64,000 nt of DNA from UBA6522 sp965262365 (GCA_965262365.1 OZ253541.1:310001-374000); one strand, 5' to 3'. Positions 27,301-36,167 are shown, counted from the first letter of the stretch. Notes: generated by a model not told the origin, from the letters alone. Numbers and translations: made by a program.

Positions 27301-30300
27301 CGGCGAACGTCGTGGTGACGGTCGCCGGGCACTCGGGCACGGACGTGCTCCCGGCCCCGACCACCCTGACGTTCACGTCAATGAACTGGGAGACGGCGCA
27401 GACGGTGACCGTGACCGCCGTCAACGACGCGGACACCACCAACGATACGGTCTCGCTGACCCACAGCGCGGCGAGCACGGACACCGACTACAACGGCATC
27501 ACGATCGCTGGCGTGACAGTGACAGTGGAGGACAACGACACCGCAAAGGTGACGGGGTTGATGCTCACGCCGGGCGACGAGGAACTCGCGGTGGCGTGGG
27601 CGCCGGTGCCCAACGCGACCGGCTACGAGGTGCAGTGGAAGTCGGGCGGCCAGGGCTACAACACCAGCGACCGCCAGGCCACGGTCGCCTCGGGCTCGAC
27701 CACGAGCCACACGATCTCTAGCCTCACCAACGGGACCACGTACACGGTGCGGGTGAGAGCGACCCGCACGGGCGCCAACGACGGCCCGTATTCGGACGAG
27801 GAGATGGACGCGCCGGAGGCAGCGGGCGTGACGGTGTCGACGACGGCGCTCACGGTGACGGAGGAGGACACCAGCGGGGACAGCTACACGGTGGTGCTCG
27901 ACAGCCAGCCGACGGCGAACGTCGTGGTGACGGTCGCCGGGCACTCGGGCACGGACGTGCTCCCGGCCCCGACCACCCTGACGTTCACGACGGTGAACTG
28001 GGATACGGCCCAGACGGTGACCGTGAAAGGCGTCAACGACACGGACATCGTGGACGATACGGTCAACCTGACCCACACCGTGACCAGCACCGACACCGAC
28101 TACGACGGCATCACGATCGACGGCGTGACCGTGACGGTGGCGGACAACGACACCGCAAAGGTGACGGGGGTGGTGCTCACCCCGGGCGACGGGGAACTCG
28201 CGGTGGCGTGGGCGCCGTTGGCCAACGCGACCGGCTACGAGGTGCAGTGGAAGTCGGGCGGGCAGAGCTACAACACCAGTTCGCGGCAGGCCACGATCAG
28301 TTCGGGCTCGACCGCGAGCCACACGATCTCTAGCCTCACCAACGGGACCACGTACACGGTGCGGGTGAGAGCGACCCGCACGGGCGCCAACGCCGGCCCG
28401 TATTCGGATGTGGCGATGGACGCGCCGCAGGCGGCGGGCGTGACGGTGTCGAAGACGGCGCTGACGGTGACGGAGCAGGACACGACCGGGGACACCTACA
28501 CGATCGTCCTCGACAGCGAGCCGGCGGCGAGTGTCACGGTGACGGTCGCCGGGCACGCGAGCACGTCCGTGAACCCGACCCCAACCAGCCTGACGTTCAC
28601 GACGATGAACTGGGATACGGCCCAGACGGTGACGGTGAAAGCGGTCAACGATGCGAACACGGTGGACGAAACGGTGTCTCTGACCCACGCCGCGACCAGC
28701 ACCGACACCGACTACGACGGGATCACGATCGCCGGCGTGACCGTGATGGTGGAAGACAACGACACCGCACAGGTGACCGGGGTGGTGCTCACGCCGGGCG
28801 ACGGGGAACTCGCGGTGGAGTGGGTGCCGTTGGCCAACGCGACCGGCTACGAGGTGCAGTGGAAGTCGGGCGGGCAGGGCTACAACACCAGCGACCGCCA
28901 GGCCACGGTCGCCTCGGGCTCGACCGCGAGCCACACGCTCCCGGACCTCGCCAACGACACCGAGTACACGGTGCGGGTGAGAGCGACCCGGACGGGCGCC
29001 AACGACGGCCCGTATTCGGACGAGGAGATGGACGCGCCGGAGGCAGCGGGCGTGACGGTGTCGACGACGGCGCTCACGGTGACGGAGGAGGACACCAGCG
29101 GGGACAGCTACACGGTGGTGCTCGACAGCCAGCCGACGGCGAACGTCGTGGTGACGGTCGCCGGGCACTCGGGCACGGACGTGCTCCCGGCCCCGACCAC
29201 CCTGACGTTCACGACGGTGAACTGGGATACGGCCCAGACGGTGACCGTGAAAGGCGTCAACGACACGGACATCGTGGACGATACGGTCAACCTGACCCAC
29301 ACCGTGACCAGCACCGACACCGACTACGACGGCATCACGATCGACGGCGTGACCGTGACGGTGGCGGACAACGACACCGCAAAGGTGACGGGGGTGGTGC
29401 TCACCCCGGGCGACGGGGAACTCGCGGTGGCGTGGGCGCCGTTGGCCAACGCGACCGGCTACGAGGTGCAGTGGAAGTCGGGCGGGCAGAGCTACAACAA
29501 CAGCGGGCGGCAGGCCACGATCAGTTCGGGTTCGACCGCGAGCCACACGATCCCCAGCCTCACCAACGGGACCACGTACACGGTGCGGATGAGAGCGACC
29601 CGCACGGGCGCCAACAACGGCCCGTATTCGGACGAGGCGATGGACGCGCCGCAGGCGGCGGGCGTGACGGTGTCGGAGACGGTGCTGACGGTGACGGAGG
29701 AGGACAGCACCGGGGACACCTACACGGTGGTGCTGAATAGCCAGCCGACGGTGAGTGTCACGATCCAGGTCGCCGGGCACGCGAGCACGTCCGTGAACCC
29801 GACCCCAACCAGCCTGACGTTCACGACGATGAACTGGGATACGGCCCAGACGGTGACGGTGAAAGCGGTCAACGATACGAACACGGTGGACGAAACGGTG
29901 TCTCTGACCCACGCCGCGACCAGCACCGACACCGACTACGACGGGATCACGATCGACGGCGTGACAGTGATGGTGGAAGACAACGACACCGCACAGGTGA
30001 CCGGGGTGGTGCTCACCCCGGGCGACGGGGAACTCGCGGTGGAGTGGGCGCCGTTGGCCAACGCGACCGGCTACGAGGTGCAGTGGAAGTCGGGCGGGCA
30101 GAGCTACAACAACAGCGGGCGGCAGGCCACGATCAGTTCGGGTTCGACCGCGAGCCACACGATCCCCAGCCTCACCAACGGGACCACGTACACGGTGCGG
30201 ATGAGAGCGACCCGCACGGGCGCCAACGCCGGCCCGTATTCGGATGAGGCGATGGACGCGCCGGAGGCAGCGGGCGTGACGGTGTCGGAGACGGCGCTGA

Positions 30301-33300
30301 CGGTGTCGGAGGCGGACACGACCGGCGACAGCTACACGGTGGTGCTCGACAGCGAGCCGGCGGCGAGTGTCACGGTGACGGTCGCCGGGCACGCGAGCAC
30401 GTCCGTGAACCCGACCCCAACCAGCCTGACGTTCACGACGATGAACTGGGATACGGCCCAGACGGTGACGGTGAAAGCGGTCAACGATACGAACACGGTG
30501 GACGAAACGGTGTCTCTGACCCACGCCGCGACCAGCACCGACACCGACTACGACGGGATCACGATCGCCGGCGTGACAGTGATGGTGGAAGACAACGACA
30601 CCGCACAGGTGACCGGGGTGGTGCTCACCCCGGGCGACGGGGAACTCGCGGTGGCGTGGGTGCCGTTGGCCAACGCCACCGGCTACGAGGTGCAGTGGAA
30701 GTCGGGCGGGCAGAGCTACAACAACAGCGGGCGGCAGGCCACGATCAGTTTGGGTTCGACCGCGAGCCACACGATCCCCAGCCTCACCAACGGGACCACG
30801 TACACGGTGCGGATGAGAGCGACCCGCACGGGCGCCAACGCCGGCCCGTATTCGGATGAGGCGATGGACGCGCCGGAGGCAGCGGGCGTGACGGTGTCGG
30901 AGACGGCGCTGACGGTGTCGGAGGCGGACACGACCGGCGACAGCTACACGGTGGTGCTCGACAGCGAGCCGGCGGCGAACGTCGTGGTGACGGTCGCCGG
31001 GCACGCGAGCACGGACGTGCTCCCGGCCCCGACCACCCTGACGTTCACGTCAATGAACTGGGATACGGCCCAGACGGTGACGGTGAAAGCGGTCAACGAT
31101 GCGAACACGGTGGACGAAACGGTGTCTCTGACCCACGCCGCGACCAGCACCGACACCGACTACGACGGGATCACGATCGCCGGCGTGACAGTGATGGTGG
31201 AAGACAACGACACCGCACAGGTGACCGGGGTGGTGCTCACCCCGGGCGACGGGGAACTCGCGGTGGCGTGGGTGCCGTTGGCCAACGCGACCGGCTACGA
31301 GGTGCAGTGGAAGTCGGGCGGGCAGAGCTACAACAACAGCGGGCGGCAGGCCACGATCAGTTTGGGTTCGACCGCGAGCCACACGATCCCCAGCCTCACC
31401 AACGGGACCACGTACACGGTGCGGGTGAGAGCGACCCGCACGGGCGCCAACGCCGGCCCGTATTCGGATGAGGCGATGGACGCGCCGGAGGCGGCGGGCG
31501 TGACGGTGTCGAAGACGGCGCTGACGGTGTCGGAGGCGGACACGACCGGCGACAGCTACACGATCGTCCTCGACAGCGAGCCGGCGGCGAATGTCGTGGT
31601 GACGGTCGCCGGGCACTCGGGCACGGACGTGCTCCCGACGCCGACTACCCTGACGTTCACGCCGATTAACTGGGAAACAGTCCAGACGGTGACGGTGACC
31701 GCCGTCAACGACGCGGACACCACCAACGATACGGTCTCGCTGACCCACAGCGCGGCGAGCACGGACACCGACTACGACGGGATCACGATCGTCGGCGTGA
31801 CAGTGACAGTGGAGGACAACGACACCGCAAAGGTGACGGGGTTGATGCTCACGCCGGGCGACGAGGAACTCGTGGTGGCGTGGGCGCCGGTGCCCAACGC
31901 GACCGGCTACGAGGTGCAGTGGAAGTCGGGCGGGCAGAGCTACAATACCAGCGACCGCCAGGCCACGGTCGCCTCGGGCTCGACCGCGAGCCACACGATC
32001 CCCAGCCTCACCAACGGGACCACGTACACGGTGCGGGTGAGAGCGACCCGCACGGGCGCCAACGCCGGCCCGTATTCGGATGAGGCGATGGACGCGCCGG
32101 AGGCGGCGGGCGTGACGGTGTCGAAGACGGCGCTGACGGTGTCGGAGGCGGACACGACCGGCGACAGCTACACGATCGTCCTCGACAGCGAGCCGGCGGC
32201 GAATGTCGTGGTGACGGTCGCCGGGCACTCGGGCACGGACGTGCTCCCGACGCCGACTACCCTGACGTTCACGCCGATTAACTGGGAAACAGTCCAGACG
32301 GTGACGGTGACCGCCGTCAACGACGCGGACACCACCAACGATACGGTCTCGCTGACCCACAGCGCGGCGAGCACGGACACCGACTACGACGGGATCACGA
32401 TCGTCGGCGTGACAGTGACAGTGGAGGACAACGACACCGCAAAGGTGACGGGGTTGATGCTCACGCCGGGCGACGAGGAACTCGTGGTGGCGTGGGCGCC
32501 GGTGCCCAACGCGACCGGCTACGAGGTGCAGTGGAAGTCGGGCGGGCAGAGCTACAATACCAGCGACCGCCAGGCCACGGTCGCCTCGGGCTCGACCGCG
32601 AGCCACACGATCTCCAGCCTCACCAACGGGACCACGTACACGGTGCGGGTGAGAGCGACCCGGACGGGCGCCAACCCTGGCGCATATTCGGATGAGGCGA
32701 TGGACGCGCCGGAAGCCGCGGCGGTGCCCCCCGTCACCCTCTCGATCGCGGACGCAAGCGCCTTCGAGAACGCCGGCCACCTCCTGTTCGATGTCACGCT
32801 CTCGCGATCCTTGCCGAACACGGTGAAGGTCGACTTCGAGACTATTTCGGGAGGCACCGCCACCGAAGGCGTCGACTACCAGGCTCGTCGCACCTACACC
32901 CACGTCATTCCGGGGAGAGAGACGACCGTGCAGATGGGCTTCGCGCTCATTGAGGACACGGACAACGACGCCGGCGAGACGGTGAAGGTAAGGCTCAGCA
33001 ACGCGCGCGTGGTCGATGCGTACGGCAACGTAAAAATGGTGCTCAACATCACGAACGCCGAGGCGACGGGAACGATCACCGCGCCGGCGACCACCACGAC
33101 CAACGTGCCGGGTCTGACCATTGGGATCCAAGACGCGACCGGGGACGAGGTCGACGGGTGGCTCGATTTCAGAGTCAGGCTCTCGCGGAAGTCTGACGAC
33201 CTTGTGTGTTACGACTTCGAGACCATCTCGGGCGGCACCGCCGAGGAAGGAACGGACTACCTCAAGATCCCGAAAGCCTCGTACTGGATGCACATCGGAA

Positions 33301-35099
33301 AACGGGTGGACACGCTCCTCGTCCGCATCATCGACGACTCGGTGAACGACAACGGCGAGACCGTGAAGGTCAAGATCAGCAATGCACGGCTGTGCGATGA
33401 CGCATCCCAGACGGTCTCCATCACGAGGGACGAGGCGACGGGAACGATCAGGAACACCGACCCGATGCCGCAGGCATGGCTTGCGCGCTTCGGACGCACG
33501 GCGGCGGACCACGTGGTGCAGGCGGTCGAGGATCGCTGGCAAGGCGAGCCGCGGGCCTCGCACCTGACCTTGGGCGGGCGGCAGGCCGGGGATCTGTTTG
33601 GATGGACCGGTCTGGCCGGACCGGGGGACCGGGAAAAGACAGAGAACCGGGATGACCCGGTCGGGACCGATCCGTCCTCAATGGGGTGGTTGGCCCCGTC
33701 CGGCGGCACCGGTGCGGGCATCGGCGCAACCGTCCCCGGCATGACCCTGGGCCTGGGCGACATGAACACGGCCCCGGGCGGAACGGGCGGTGTTGAGCGC
33801 GAAGCCGGAAAAACGCTGAGCGGGCGTGCCGCCCAAGGCGCGCTGCTGCGAGCGCTGGGCCTGCCCGATCCGAGGACGGTGCCGGATCTTCGCACGCTGC
33901 TGATGGGCAGTTCGTTCTTCTACTCCGCGGCACTCGACGAAGACGGCCAAAACCGGTCATCGGGCCGCACCCGGTCACCGGGCTGGTTCGGGGAGTGGTC
34001 GGCGTGGGGCCGCACCGCGTCGAGCCGCTTCAGCGGCGCCGACGGCAACCTGGCGCTCGATGGCGAGGTCGCCACGGCGATGCTCGGATTCGACAGCCGC
34101 TGGGACCGATGGCTGGCCGGGGTCGTGGTCTCGTTCAGCGAAGGCCAGGGCGCCTACACGCACCCGACGGCGAGCGGCGGCGCGGTCGCAAGCACCATGA
34201 CGGGCCTTAACCCCTACGCGCGGTTCGAACTGAACGAGCGCACGAGCGTCTGGGGCGTGCTCGGCTACGGCGCGGGCGATCTGTCGCTCACCCCGGCGCG
34301 TTCCGATACGGCGCTCGGGACGGACCTCACCAACGCCATGGCGGCGTTCGGCGGGCGAACGGCGCTGTCGGTGCGCACCGGCGAGGCCGGGCGGTTCGAG
34401 CTGGCGCTGCGTTCCGATGCGCGGCTGACGAACACCGTCTCCGAATCCATCGAGGGCCTGGTCGGGGCCGCGGGCCGGACCGCCCGGGTGCGGCTGATGC
34501 TCGAGGGTTCCGGCTCGATGAGGCTTGCCACCGGCGGGGTGCTGAAGCCGAAGCTTGAAGCGGGGCTTCGTTACGACACCGGCGATGCGGAGACCGGCGC
34601 GGGGCTTGAGGTCGGCGGCGGGCTCGGCTACGCGACCGGGCGGCTGTCGGTCGAAGTCAACGCGCGGGGGCTGCTGGCCCATCGGGACACCGAGTACGAG
34701 GAATGGGGGTTCAGCGGTTCGATCGCCTACACCCCGTCCGCAGACGGGCGCGGGTTGTCGATGCGGCTCGGTTCGGCCTGGGGGGCTACACAGAGCGGCG
34801 TGCAGTCGCTGTGGAGCCGCCAGGACGCCTCGGGGCTGGTGAGGAACGCGGCGTTCGAGGCGGCGCAACGCTACCAGGTCGAGCTGCGTTACGGGCTTGA
34901 CGGGAAGACCGGCCGTGCGCGGTGGGAGCCGTTCGTGGGTGTGGAGTCGGGCGAGGGAGCGAGCCGGGCGCTTCGCCTGGGCGTGAAGCTTACCTCGGGC
35001 CGGCGCCTGGATGCGGGGCTCGAGCTGGGCCAGCGCCAGGGGCGCCCGGGCGCGGATCCGGAGCAGGCCGTGCAGCTTCGCGGCGCGCTGCGCTGGTGA
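21270..35099 (+). CDS. giant autotransporter 2 (repeat passenger, C-terminal beta-barrel)
   Basis: A 4609-aa surface protein. The GTG 21270 start gives a long signal peptide: a roughly 38-residue basic n-region, then hydrophobic ALLPVLTAILAASLAGQAQA with cleavage after residue 60, as in extended autotransporter signals. Order by position: cadherin-like sandwich (21.81-22.13 kb), choice-of-anchor-like (22.15-22.66), cadherin-like (22.67-23.0), Calx-beta-like (23.0-24.12), two cadherin-like (24.13-24.80), Ig-like and CGGSAVWCSTL domains (24.8-25.9), Calx-beta (25.9-26.6), ten 204-aa units (26.6-32.7), two Calx-beta-like domains (32.7-33.46), AWLARFGRTAADHVVQAV linker, then barrel (from about 33.98 kb) ending LRGALRW. 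It is probably an adhesin delivered by type Va secretion. No cysteine-rich or catalytic motif is evident. Confidence 0.9.
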   Translation: MNGFQNKGRDRVAHSAGTGRLTGRADSGRVARLNPARAAGALLPVLTAILAASLAGQAQAQTEEWSASITTGSLSTLIGVWPDRSPAVGSMTDRDFDYDGTTYTFSHIRVSSGGGLQINMTAAFSQTALDNLTFQTGSSSFALSDATTSDNRAMNWNSAGLSWSSGQTIAVKMVSGGTTLSTDATLSGLDLTDNTSAGITLTPTFVSATTSYTAMVANSIDEITVEPASDNNATFAYLDDSDMALTDADTNKVGFQVDLSEGANTIKVKVTAEDRAATDTYTVVVTRAAMTIPPPSGTALVSNLVQTSGGIGSLNSYDQAQAFTTGDTFGGYALTSVEIQTTGTPTLNALTVSIRSDSSGSPDASLGTLMNSAAVASDGIATFTASGAGIDLERETTYFVMVDVSASDPSGNIQNTASDAEDPGKAANWSIGDTSLYRNKGSNGSWTSFADSKKIRVNGAAKAGVGSTDADLTGLALKDAADDSTVTLSPPFATATKAYTADVANDVAAVTVEPALSDSNATVAYLDASDTVLTDADTNTTGFQTALLVGETTIKVKVTAEDDLTTETYTVVVTRTAATGTTVVTIAADAPTAIYNEIGASFTVTRTGATTNPLDVVVALTQTRLFLDAGDLLKTVTIAAGSSSKTLSFSAGDLLLPASETRESGTLTATVQAGTGYNPGTTATASVDVVVALTVSFDELSYRVDEGVGMLQVMLVARTGVGAPAPASAWFSVSSAELNPPEAISSEDYGSLSVTVQIPASAYVADGNVFRAEVPVEVEILDDARDEPDERFHLQLQITPGLLRRYSNFTDADGVVCRNPICGMPITIEDNDAPPTVTLVLSPDSITENGGLSQITATLDHPSSEQTSIDISATAVPPLAVADDFFMPPSRRLSIPIGETQSVSTGHVVVLAIDNYVYSGNKSVTISGTASNDMGIVQPQAQTLTIEDDESGPATDATLSGLALKIAEDDSTIALSPGFAPGTTSYTAIVGVGVDTITVEPTENDSNATVAYLDGSDTALTDTDVYKARFQAALAEGANTIKVKVTAADRSTIQTYTVTVTRATAATDADLTGLALKNAADDSAVTLSPGFATATKSYTALVANNVLSITVESAKSDSNAAVAYLDFADAARVDADPIKPGFQVALGEGPNTINVQVTAADGHTTDTYTVVVTRESNTDATGQPAIAGAAQVGRTLTAELGTIADIDGLPGTFPDDYDFQWVRVDADGVSNETEIFVATSSTYTPVAADLGKKVKVKVSFTADDGSVVEGPLPSDATAPVVPDAASCGGSAVWCSTLTVEHGTPDVDGEFQVGLATNLRTPPESFGSLVGATFTHLDTSYTVTQIFADFSNLYFATSPNLPDDGAGLTLHIQRLSGALELKLNDRDSYDISAALPTGTKVWSFASVLATGSANPPLLRGFANPNGDYRQETDEGTLLAVSLFHENRDAEGTPTISGTAQVGETLTAGMGDIADADGLPGTFPDDYTFQWVRRDGGTDSPITGATASTYTPVAADVGKTVKVTVGFTDDAGTGEDQTSNAFPSSGTITAGTLPELSFASTNITVNENAGTATLTVELDPASTGTVTVDYATSDETAEAGEDYTAASGTLTFAASETSKTITVPILNDTDYDPTERFRVTLSNASGATLPTSPWAQVNITNNDAVPTASIANVTVGEGAGTMTLTLELDRLSNRDIFYNTLTSGVSGTATVTNDYVGFITRPFTVPKGAMSATFDITLVDDNLDETDETIVIVWIEGSGGNATPASITVTGTITDDDTANVTVSKTMVTVTEQDTSGDSYTVVLDSQPTANVVVTVAGHSGTDVLPAPTTLTFTSMNWETAQTVTVTAVNDADTTNDTVSLTHSAASTDTDYNGITIDGVTVTVADNDTAKVTGVVLTPGDGELAVAWAPLANATGYEVQWKSGGQSYNNSGRQATISSGSTASHTIPSLTNGTTYTVRMRATRTGANAGPYSDEAMDAPEAAGVTVSETALTVTEQDTTGDSYTVVLDSQPTANVVVTVAGHSGTDVLPAPTTLTFTSMNWETAQTVTVTAVNDADTTNDTVSLTHSAASTDTDYNGITIAGVTVTVEDNDTAKVTGLMLTPGDEELAVAWAPVPNATGYEVQWKSGGQGYNTSDRQATVASGSTTSHTISSLTNGTTYTVRVRATRTGANDGPYSDEEMDAPEAAGVTVSTTALTVTEEDTSGDSYTVVLDSQPTANVVVTVAGHSGTDVLPAPTTLTFTTVNWDTAQTVTVKGVNDTDIVDDTVNLTHTVTSTDTDYDGITIDGVTVTVADNDTAKVTGVVLTPGDGELAVAWAPLANATGYEVQWKSGGQSYNTSSRQATISSGSTASHTISSLTNGTTYTVRVRATRTGANAGPYSDVAMDAPQAAGVTVSKTALTVTEQDTTGDTYTIVLDSEPAASVTVTVAGHASTSVNPTPTSLTFTTMNWDTAQTVTVKAVNDANTVDETVSLTHAATSTDTDYDGITIAGVTVMVEDNDTAQVTGVVLTPGDGELAVEWVPLANATGYEVQWKSGGQGYNTSDRQATVASGSTASHTLPDLANDTEYTVRVRATRTGANDGPYSDEEMDAPEAAGVTVSTTALTVTEEDTSGDSYTVVLDSQPTANVVVTVAGHSGTDVLPAPTTLTFTTVNWDTAQTVTVKGVNDTDIVDDTVNLTHTVTSTDTDYDGITIDGVTVTVADNDTAKVTGVVLTPGDGELAVAWAPLANATGYEVQWKSGGQSYNNSGRQATISSGSTASHTIPSLTNGTTYTVRMRATRTGANNGPYSDEAMDAPQAAGVTVSETVLTVTEEDSTGDTYTVVLNSQPTVSVTIQVAGHASTSVNPTPTSLTFTTMNWDTAQTVTVKAVNDTNTVDETVSLTHAATSTDTDYDGITIDGVTVMVEDNDTAQVTGVVLTPGDGELAVEWAPLANATGYEVQWKSGGQSYNNSGRQATISSGSTASHTIPSLTNGTTYTVRMRATRTGANAGPYSDEAMDAPEAAGVTVSETALTVSEADTTGDSYTVVLDSEPAASVTVTVAGHASTSVNPTPTSLTFTTMNWDTAQTVTVKAVNDTNTVDETVSLTHAATSTDTDYDGITIAGVTVMVEDNDTAQVTGVVLTPGDGELAVAWVPLANATGYEVQWKSGGQSYNNSGRQATISLGSTASHTIPSLTNGTTYTVRMRATRTGANAGPYSDEAMDAPEAAGVTVSETALTVSEADTTGDSYTVVLDSEPAANVVVTVAGHASTDVLPAPTTLTFTSMNWDTAQTVTVKAVNDANTVDETVSLTHAATSTDTDYDGITIAGVTVMVEDNDTAQVTGVVLTPGDGELAVAWVPLANATGYEVQWKSGGQSYNNSGRQATISLGSTASHTIPSLTNGTTYTVRVRATRTGANAGPYSDEAMDAPEAAGVTVSKTALTVSEADTTGDSYTIVLDSEPAANVVVTVAGHSGTDVLPTPTTLTFTPINWETVQTVTVTAVNDADTTNDTVSLTHSAASTDTDYDGITIVGVTVTVEDNDTAKVTGLMLTPGDEELVVAWAPVPNATGYEVQWKSGGQSYNTSDRQATVASGSTASHTIPSLTNGTTYTVRVRATRTGANAGPYSDEAMDAPEAAGVTVSKTALTVSEADTTGDSYTIVLDSEPAANVVVTVAGHSGTDVLPTPTTLTFTPINWETVQTVTVTAVNDADTTNDTVSLTHSAASTDTDYDGITIVGVTVTVEDNDTAKVTGLMLTPGDEELVVAWAPVPNATGYEVQWKSGGQSYNTSDRQATVASGSTASHTISSLTNGTTYTVRVRATRTGANPGAYSDEAMDAPEAAAVPPVTLSIADASAFENAGHLLFDVTLSRSLPNTVKVDFETISGGTATEGVDYQARRTYTHVIPGRETTVQMGFALIEDTDNDAGETVKVRLSNARVVDAYGNVKMVLNITNAEATGTITAPATTTTNVPGLTIGIQDATGDEVDGWLDFRVRLSRKSDDLVCYDFETISGGTAEEGTDYLKIPKASYWMHIGKRVDTLLVRIIDDSVNDNGETVKVKISNARLCDDASQTVSITRDEATGTIRNTDPMPQAWLARFGRTAADHVVQAVEDRWQGEPRASHLTLGGRQAGDLFGWTGLAGPGDREKTENRDDPVGTDPSSMGWLAPSGGTGAGIGATVPGMTLGLGDMNTAPGGTGGVEREAGKTLSGRAAQGALLRALGLPDPRTVPDLRTLLMGSSFFYSAALDEDGQNRSSGRTRSPGWFGEWSAWGRTASSRFSGADGNLALDGEVATAMLGFDSRWDRWLAGVVVSFSEGQGAYTHPTASGGAVASTMTGLNPYARFELNERTSVWGVLGYGAGDLSLTPARSDTALGTDLTNAMAAFGGRTALSVRTGEAGRFELALRSDARLTNTVSESIEGLVGAAGRTARVRLMLEGSGSMRLATGGVLKPKLEAGLRYDTGDAETGAGLEVGGGLGYATGRLSVEVNARGLLAHRDTEYEEWGFSGSIAYTPSADGRGLSMRLGSAWGATQSGVQSLWSRQDASGLVRNAAFEAAQRYQVELRYGLDGKTGRARWEPFVGVESGEGASRALRLGVKLTSGRRLDAGLELGQRQGRPGADPEQAVQLRGALRW
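26604..32723 (+). repeat. ten 612-bp tandem repeats in giant 2
   Basis: Exactly ten units at 612-bp spacing (26604, 27216, ... 32112). Each 204-aa unit has a Calx-beta-like half (VTVSKTALTVTEQDTTGDSY, TLTFTSMNWETAQTVTVTAV, DYDGITI) and a fibronectin-III-like half (NATGYEVQWKSGGQSYN, TYTVRVRATRTGAN, GPYSDEAMDAPEAAG). Units are very similar in DNA; mosaic sharing of variants such as TDVLPAPTT versus TSVNPTPTS suggests gene conversion among units. Confidence 0.95.
33464..35099 (+). repeat. barrel-plus-linker module, inverted copy 2
   Basis: Partner of 6261-7985 in opposite orientation. In the C-terminal barrel stretches differ by only a few residues (for example EPFVGVESGEGAS versus EPYMGVESGEGSS). 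Together the two form a long inverted repeat about 26 kb apart. Confidence 0.85.
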
Positions 35100-35120
35100 A
35101 CGTCAGGCTAACGCTGACGT
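35100..35120 (+). terminator. stem-loop just after giant 2
   Basis: Perfect 7-bp arms ACGTCAG (35100-35106) and CTGACGT (35114-35120) with a 7-nt loop, starting at the last base of the TGA stop. No T-tract follows, so intrinsic termination is uncertain. Confidence 0.4.
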
Positions 35121-35405
35121 GGATAGCCGGTGGGAGTCCGGCGGGAGGAAAGGTGTAACGAGCGGCCTCCACCGCGAGCCGTGCGCGGGGCGCCGTGAGG
35201 TGTCATGTGAAGTGTCGGTAGCGGTGCGTGCGGGCGGGGCTATTGAGCGTCGAAACAGCGTTAGGGAATCCCATCAACCATGGCGACCGACGGCGGCGGC
35301 CGACGGCCACGGGTTGCTCCGGCCAAGCGCGTGAGCTGCGCCAGGGCACCTGGCGCCTGGCTGGCTAACCAGGGGGAACCGACGGAGAACTCCTGACCGT
35401 GCTCG
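35121..35405. other. no gene seen
   Basis: GC-rich intergenic stretch after giant 2 with only short antisense-type ORFs. Nothing recognised. Confidence 0.4.
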
Positions 35406-35860
35406 ATGGGCGGCCAGCGGGCACGGGCGTTTCTTCGGCGCAACCCACGCTACCGGGCAGCATGGCGGGCGGTGTTCGAGGCGGCACCTTTCCCGGTGCG
35501 GACTCGATCTCAAGCTGACCGCAAGGCGCTCGCATGGGGCCTGCTGGCTTGCGAGGACCTTCATGTGCCCGGCGGCCATCCGTGTCGCCGTTCTGGGTCG
35601 AAGCTCCGATGTTCGAATGCGAATGGGCGACGGGGCCGCCGCCACTGCCGGAACGCCTGGCAAGGTCGGGTGCCCGGATCGAGGGGCTGAGGCTCGCCGA
35701 CGGGACGCTCATTCTCAAGTTCGAGAACGGATCGGAGGCCGCGCAGATGCGCATCCGGCCGGGACCCGATGCGGAGATGGGGACGGGGCCGGTGCTTCGG
35801 CTCGGGCAGGCACAGGCGCTCGCGCGGCTCCACGACGCCTGGCGCCCGGCGGGCGTGCCG
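35406..35860 (+). pseudogene. DUF6499/DUF2285-like (transcriptional-regulator-domain) protein, frameshifted
   Basis: From ATG 35406 the product begins RARAFLRRNPRYRAAWRAVF, then APFPVRTRSQADRKALAWGL and LACEDLHVPGGHP; near 35577-35582 reading must shift to a second frame to continue as VSPFWVEAPMFECEW, then ARIEGLRLADGTLILKFENG. The order FLRRNPxYRxAW, WGLLAxED, SPFW, LRLADGTLxLK matches small proteins I know as DUF6499/DUF2285 regulators linked to mobile elements. One indel inactivates it, and the end runs into the IS3 fragment without a clear native stop. Confidence 0.6.
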
Positions 35861-35960
35861 GGACCACATCCGCAGCGCGGACCAAGGGGAGCGCCGGCCC
35901 TACGCCGGGAACCCGATCAAGTACAGCGTCCGGCCTGCGCCGCCAGGGATTCGCCCCCGG

Positions 35961-36119
35961 GGGCCCTGGCGAGGCCTGGAGGCGGTGGAGTTTGCCACCC
36001 TGGAATGGGTCGACTGGTTCAACCATCGGGGCCTCCTCGAGGTCATCGGGAACCGACCGCCGACAGAGGCCGAAGCAGCGTATCATCGCCAACTCGAGCA
36101 CACGGCATGGGCCGCGTGA
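35961..36119 (+). pseudogene. IS3-family transposase, C-terminal tail
   Basis: The last 52 codons of an IS3-type OrfB: GPWRGLEAVEFATLEWVDWF, NHRGLLEVIGNRPPTEAEAA, YHRQLEHTAWAA, stop. Everything upstream, including the catalytic core, is gone. Confidence 0.85.
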
Positions 36120-36135
36120 CTCAACAAGAAAAGTC

Positions 36136-36163
36136 TCCGGAATTCCCGGGGCGGTTCACTCTG
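36136..36163 (+). mobile_element. IS3-type element right end
   Basis: It lies just after the transposase tail: TCTCCGGAATTCCCGGGGCG followed by GTTCA. The CCCGGGGCGGTTCA core recurs as an orphan at about 6033-6046. Confidence 0.5.
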
Positions 36164-36167
36164 GAGT

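Noticed and set aside
27378..31004. A 1208-codon minus-strand open frame across the 612-bp array
   Set aside because: It is the antisense of a GC-rich tandem repeat in giant 2. Its translation is Arg/His/Val-rich and periodic, with no signal, domain or ribosome-binding site. A similar 837-codon frame at 31050-33563 has the same cause.
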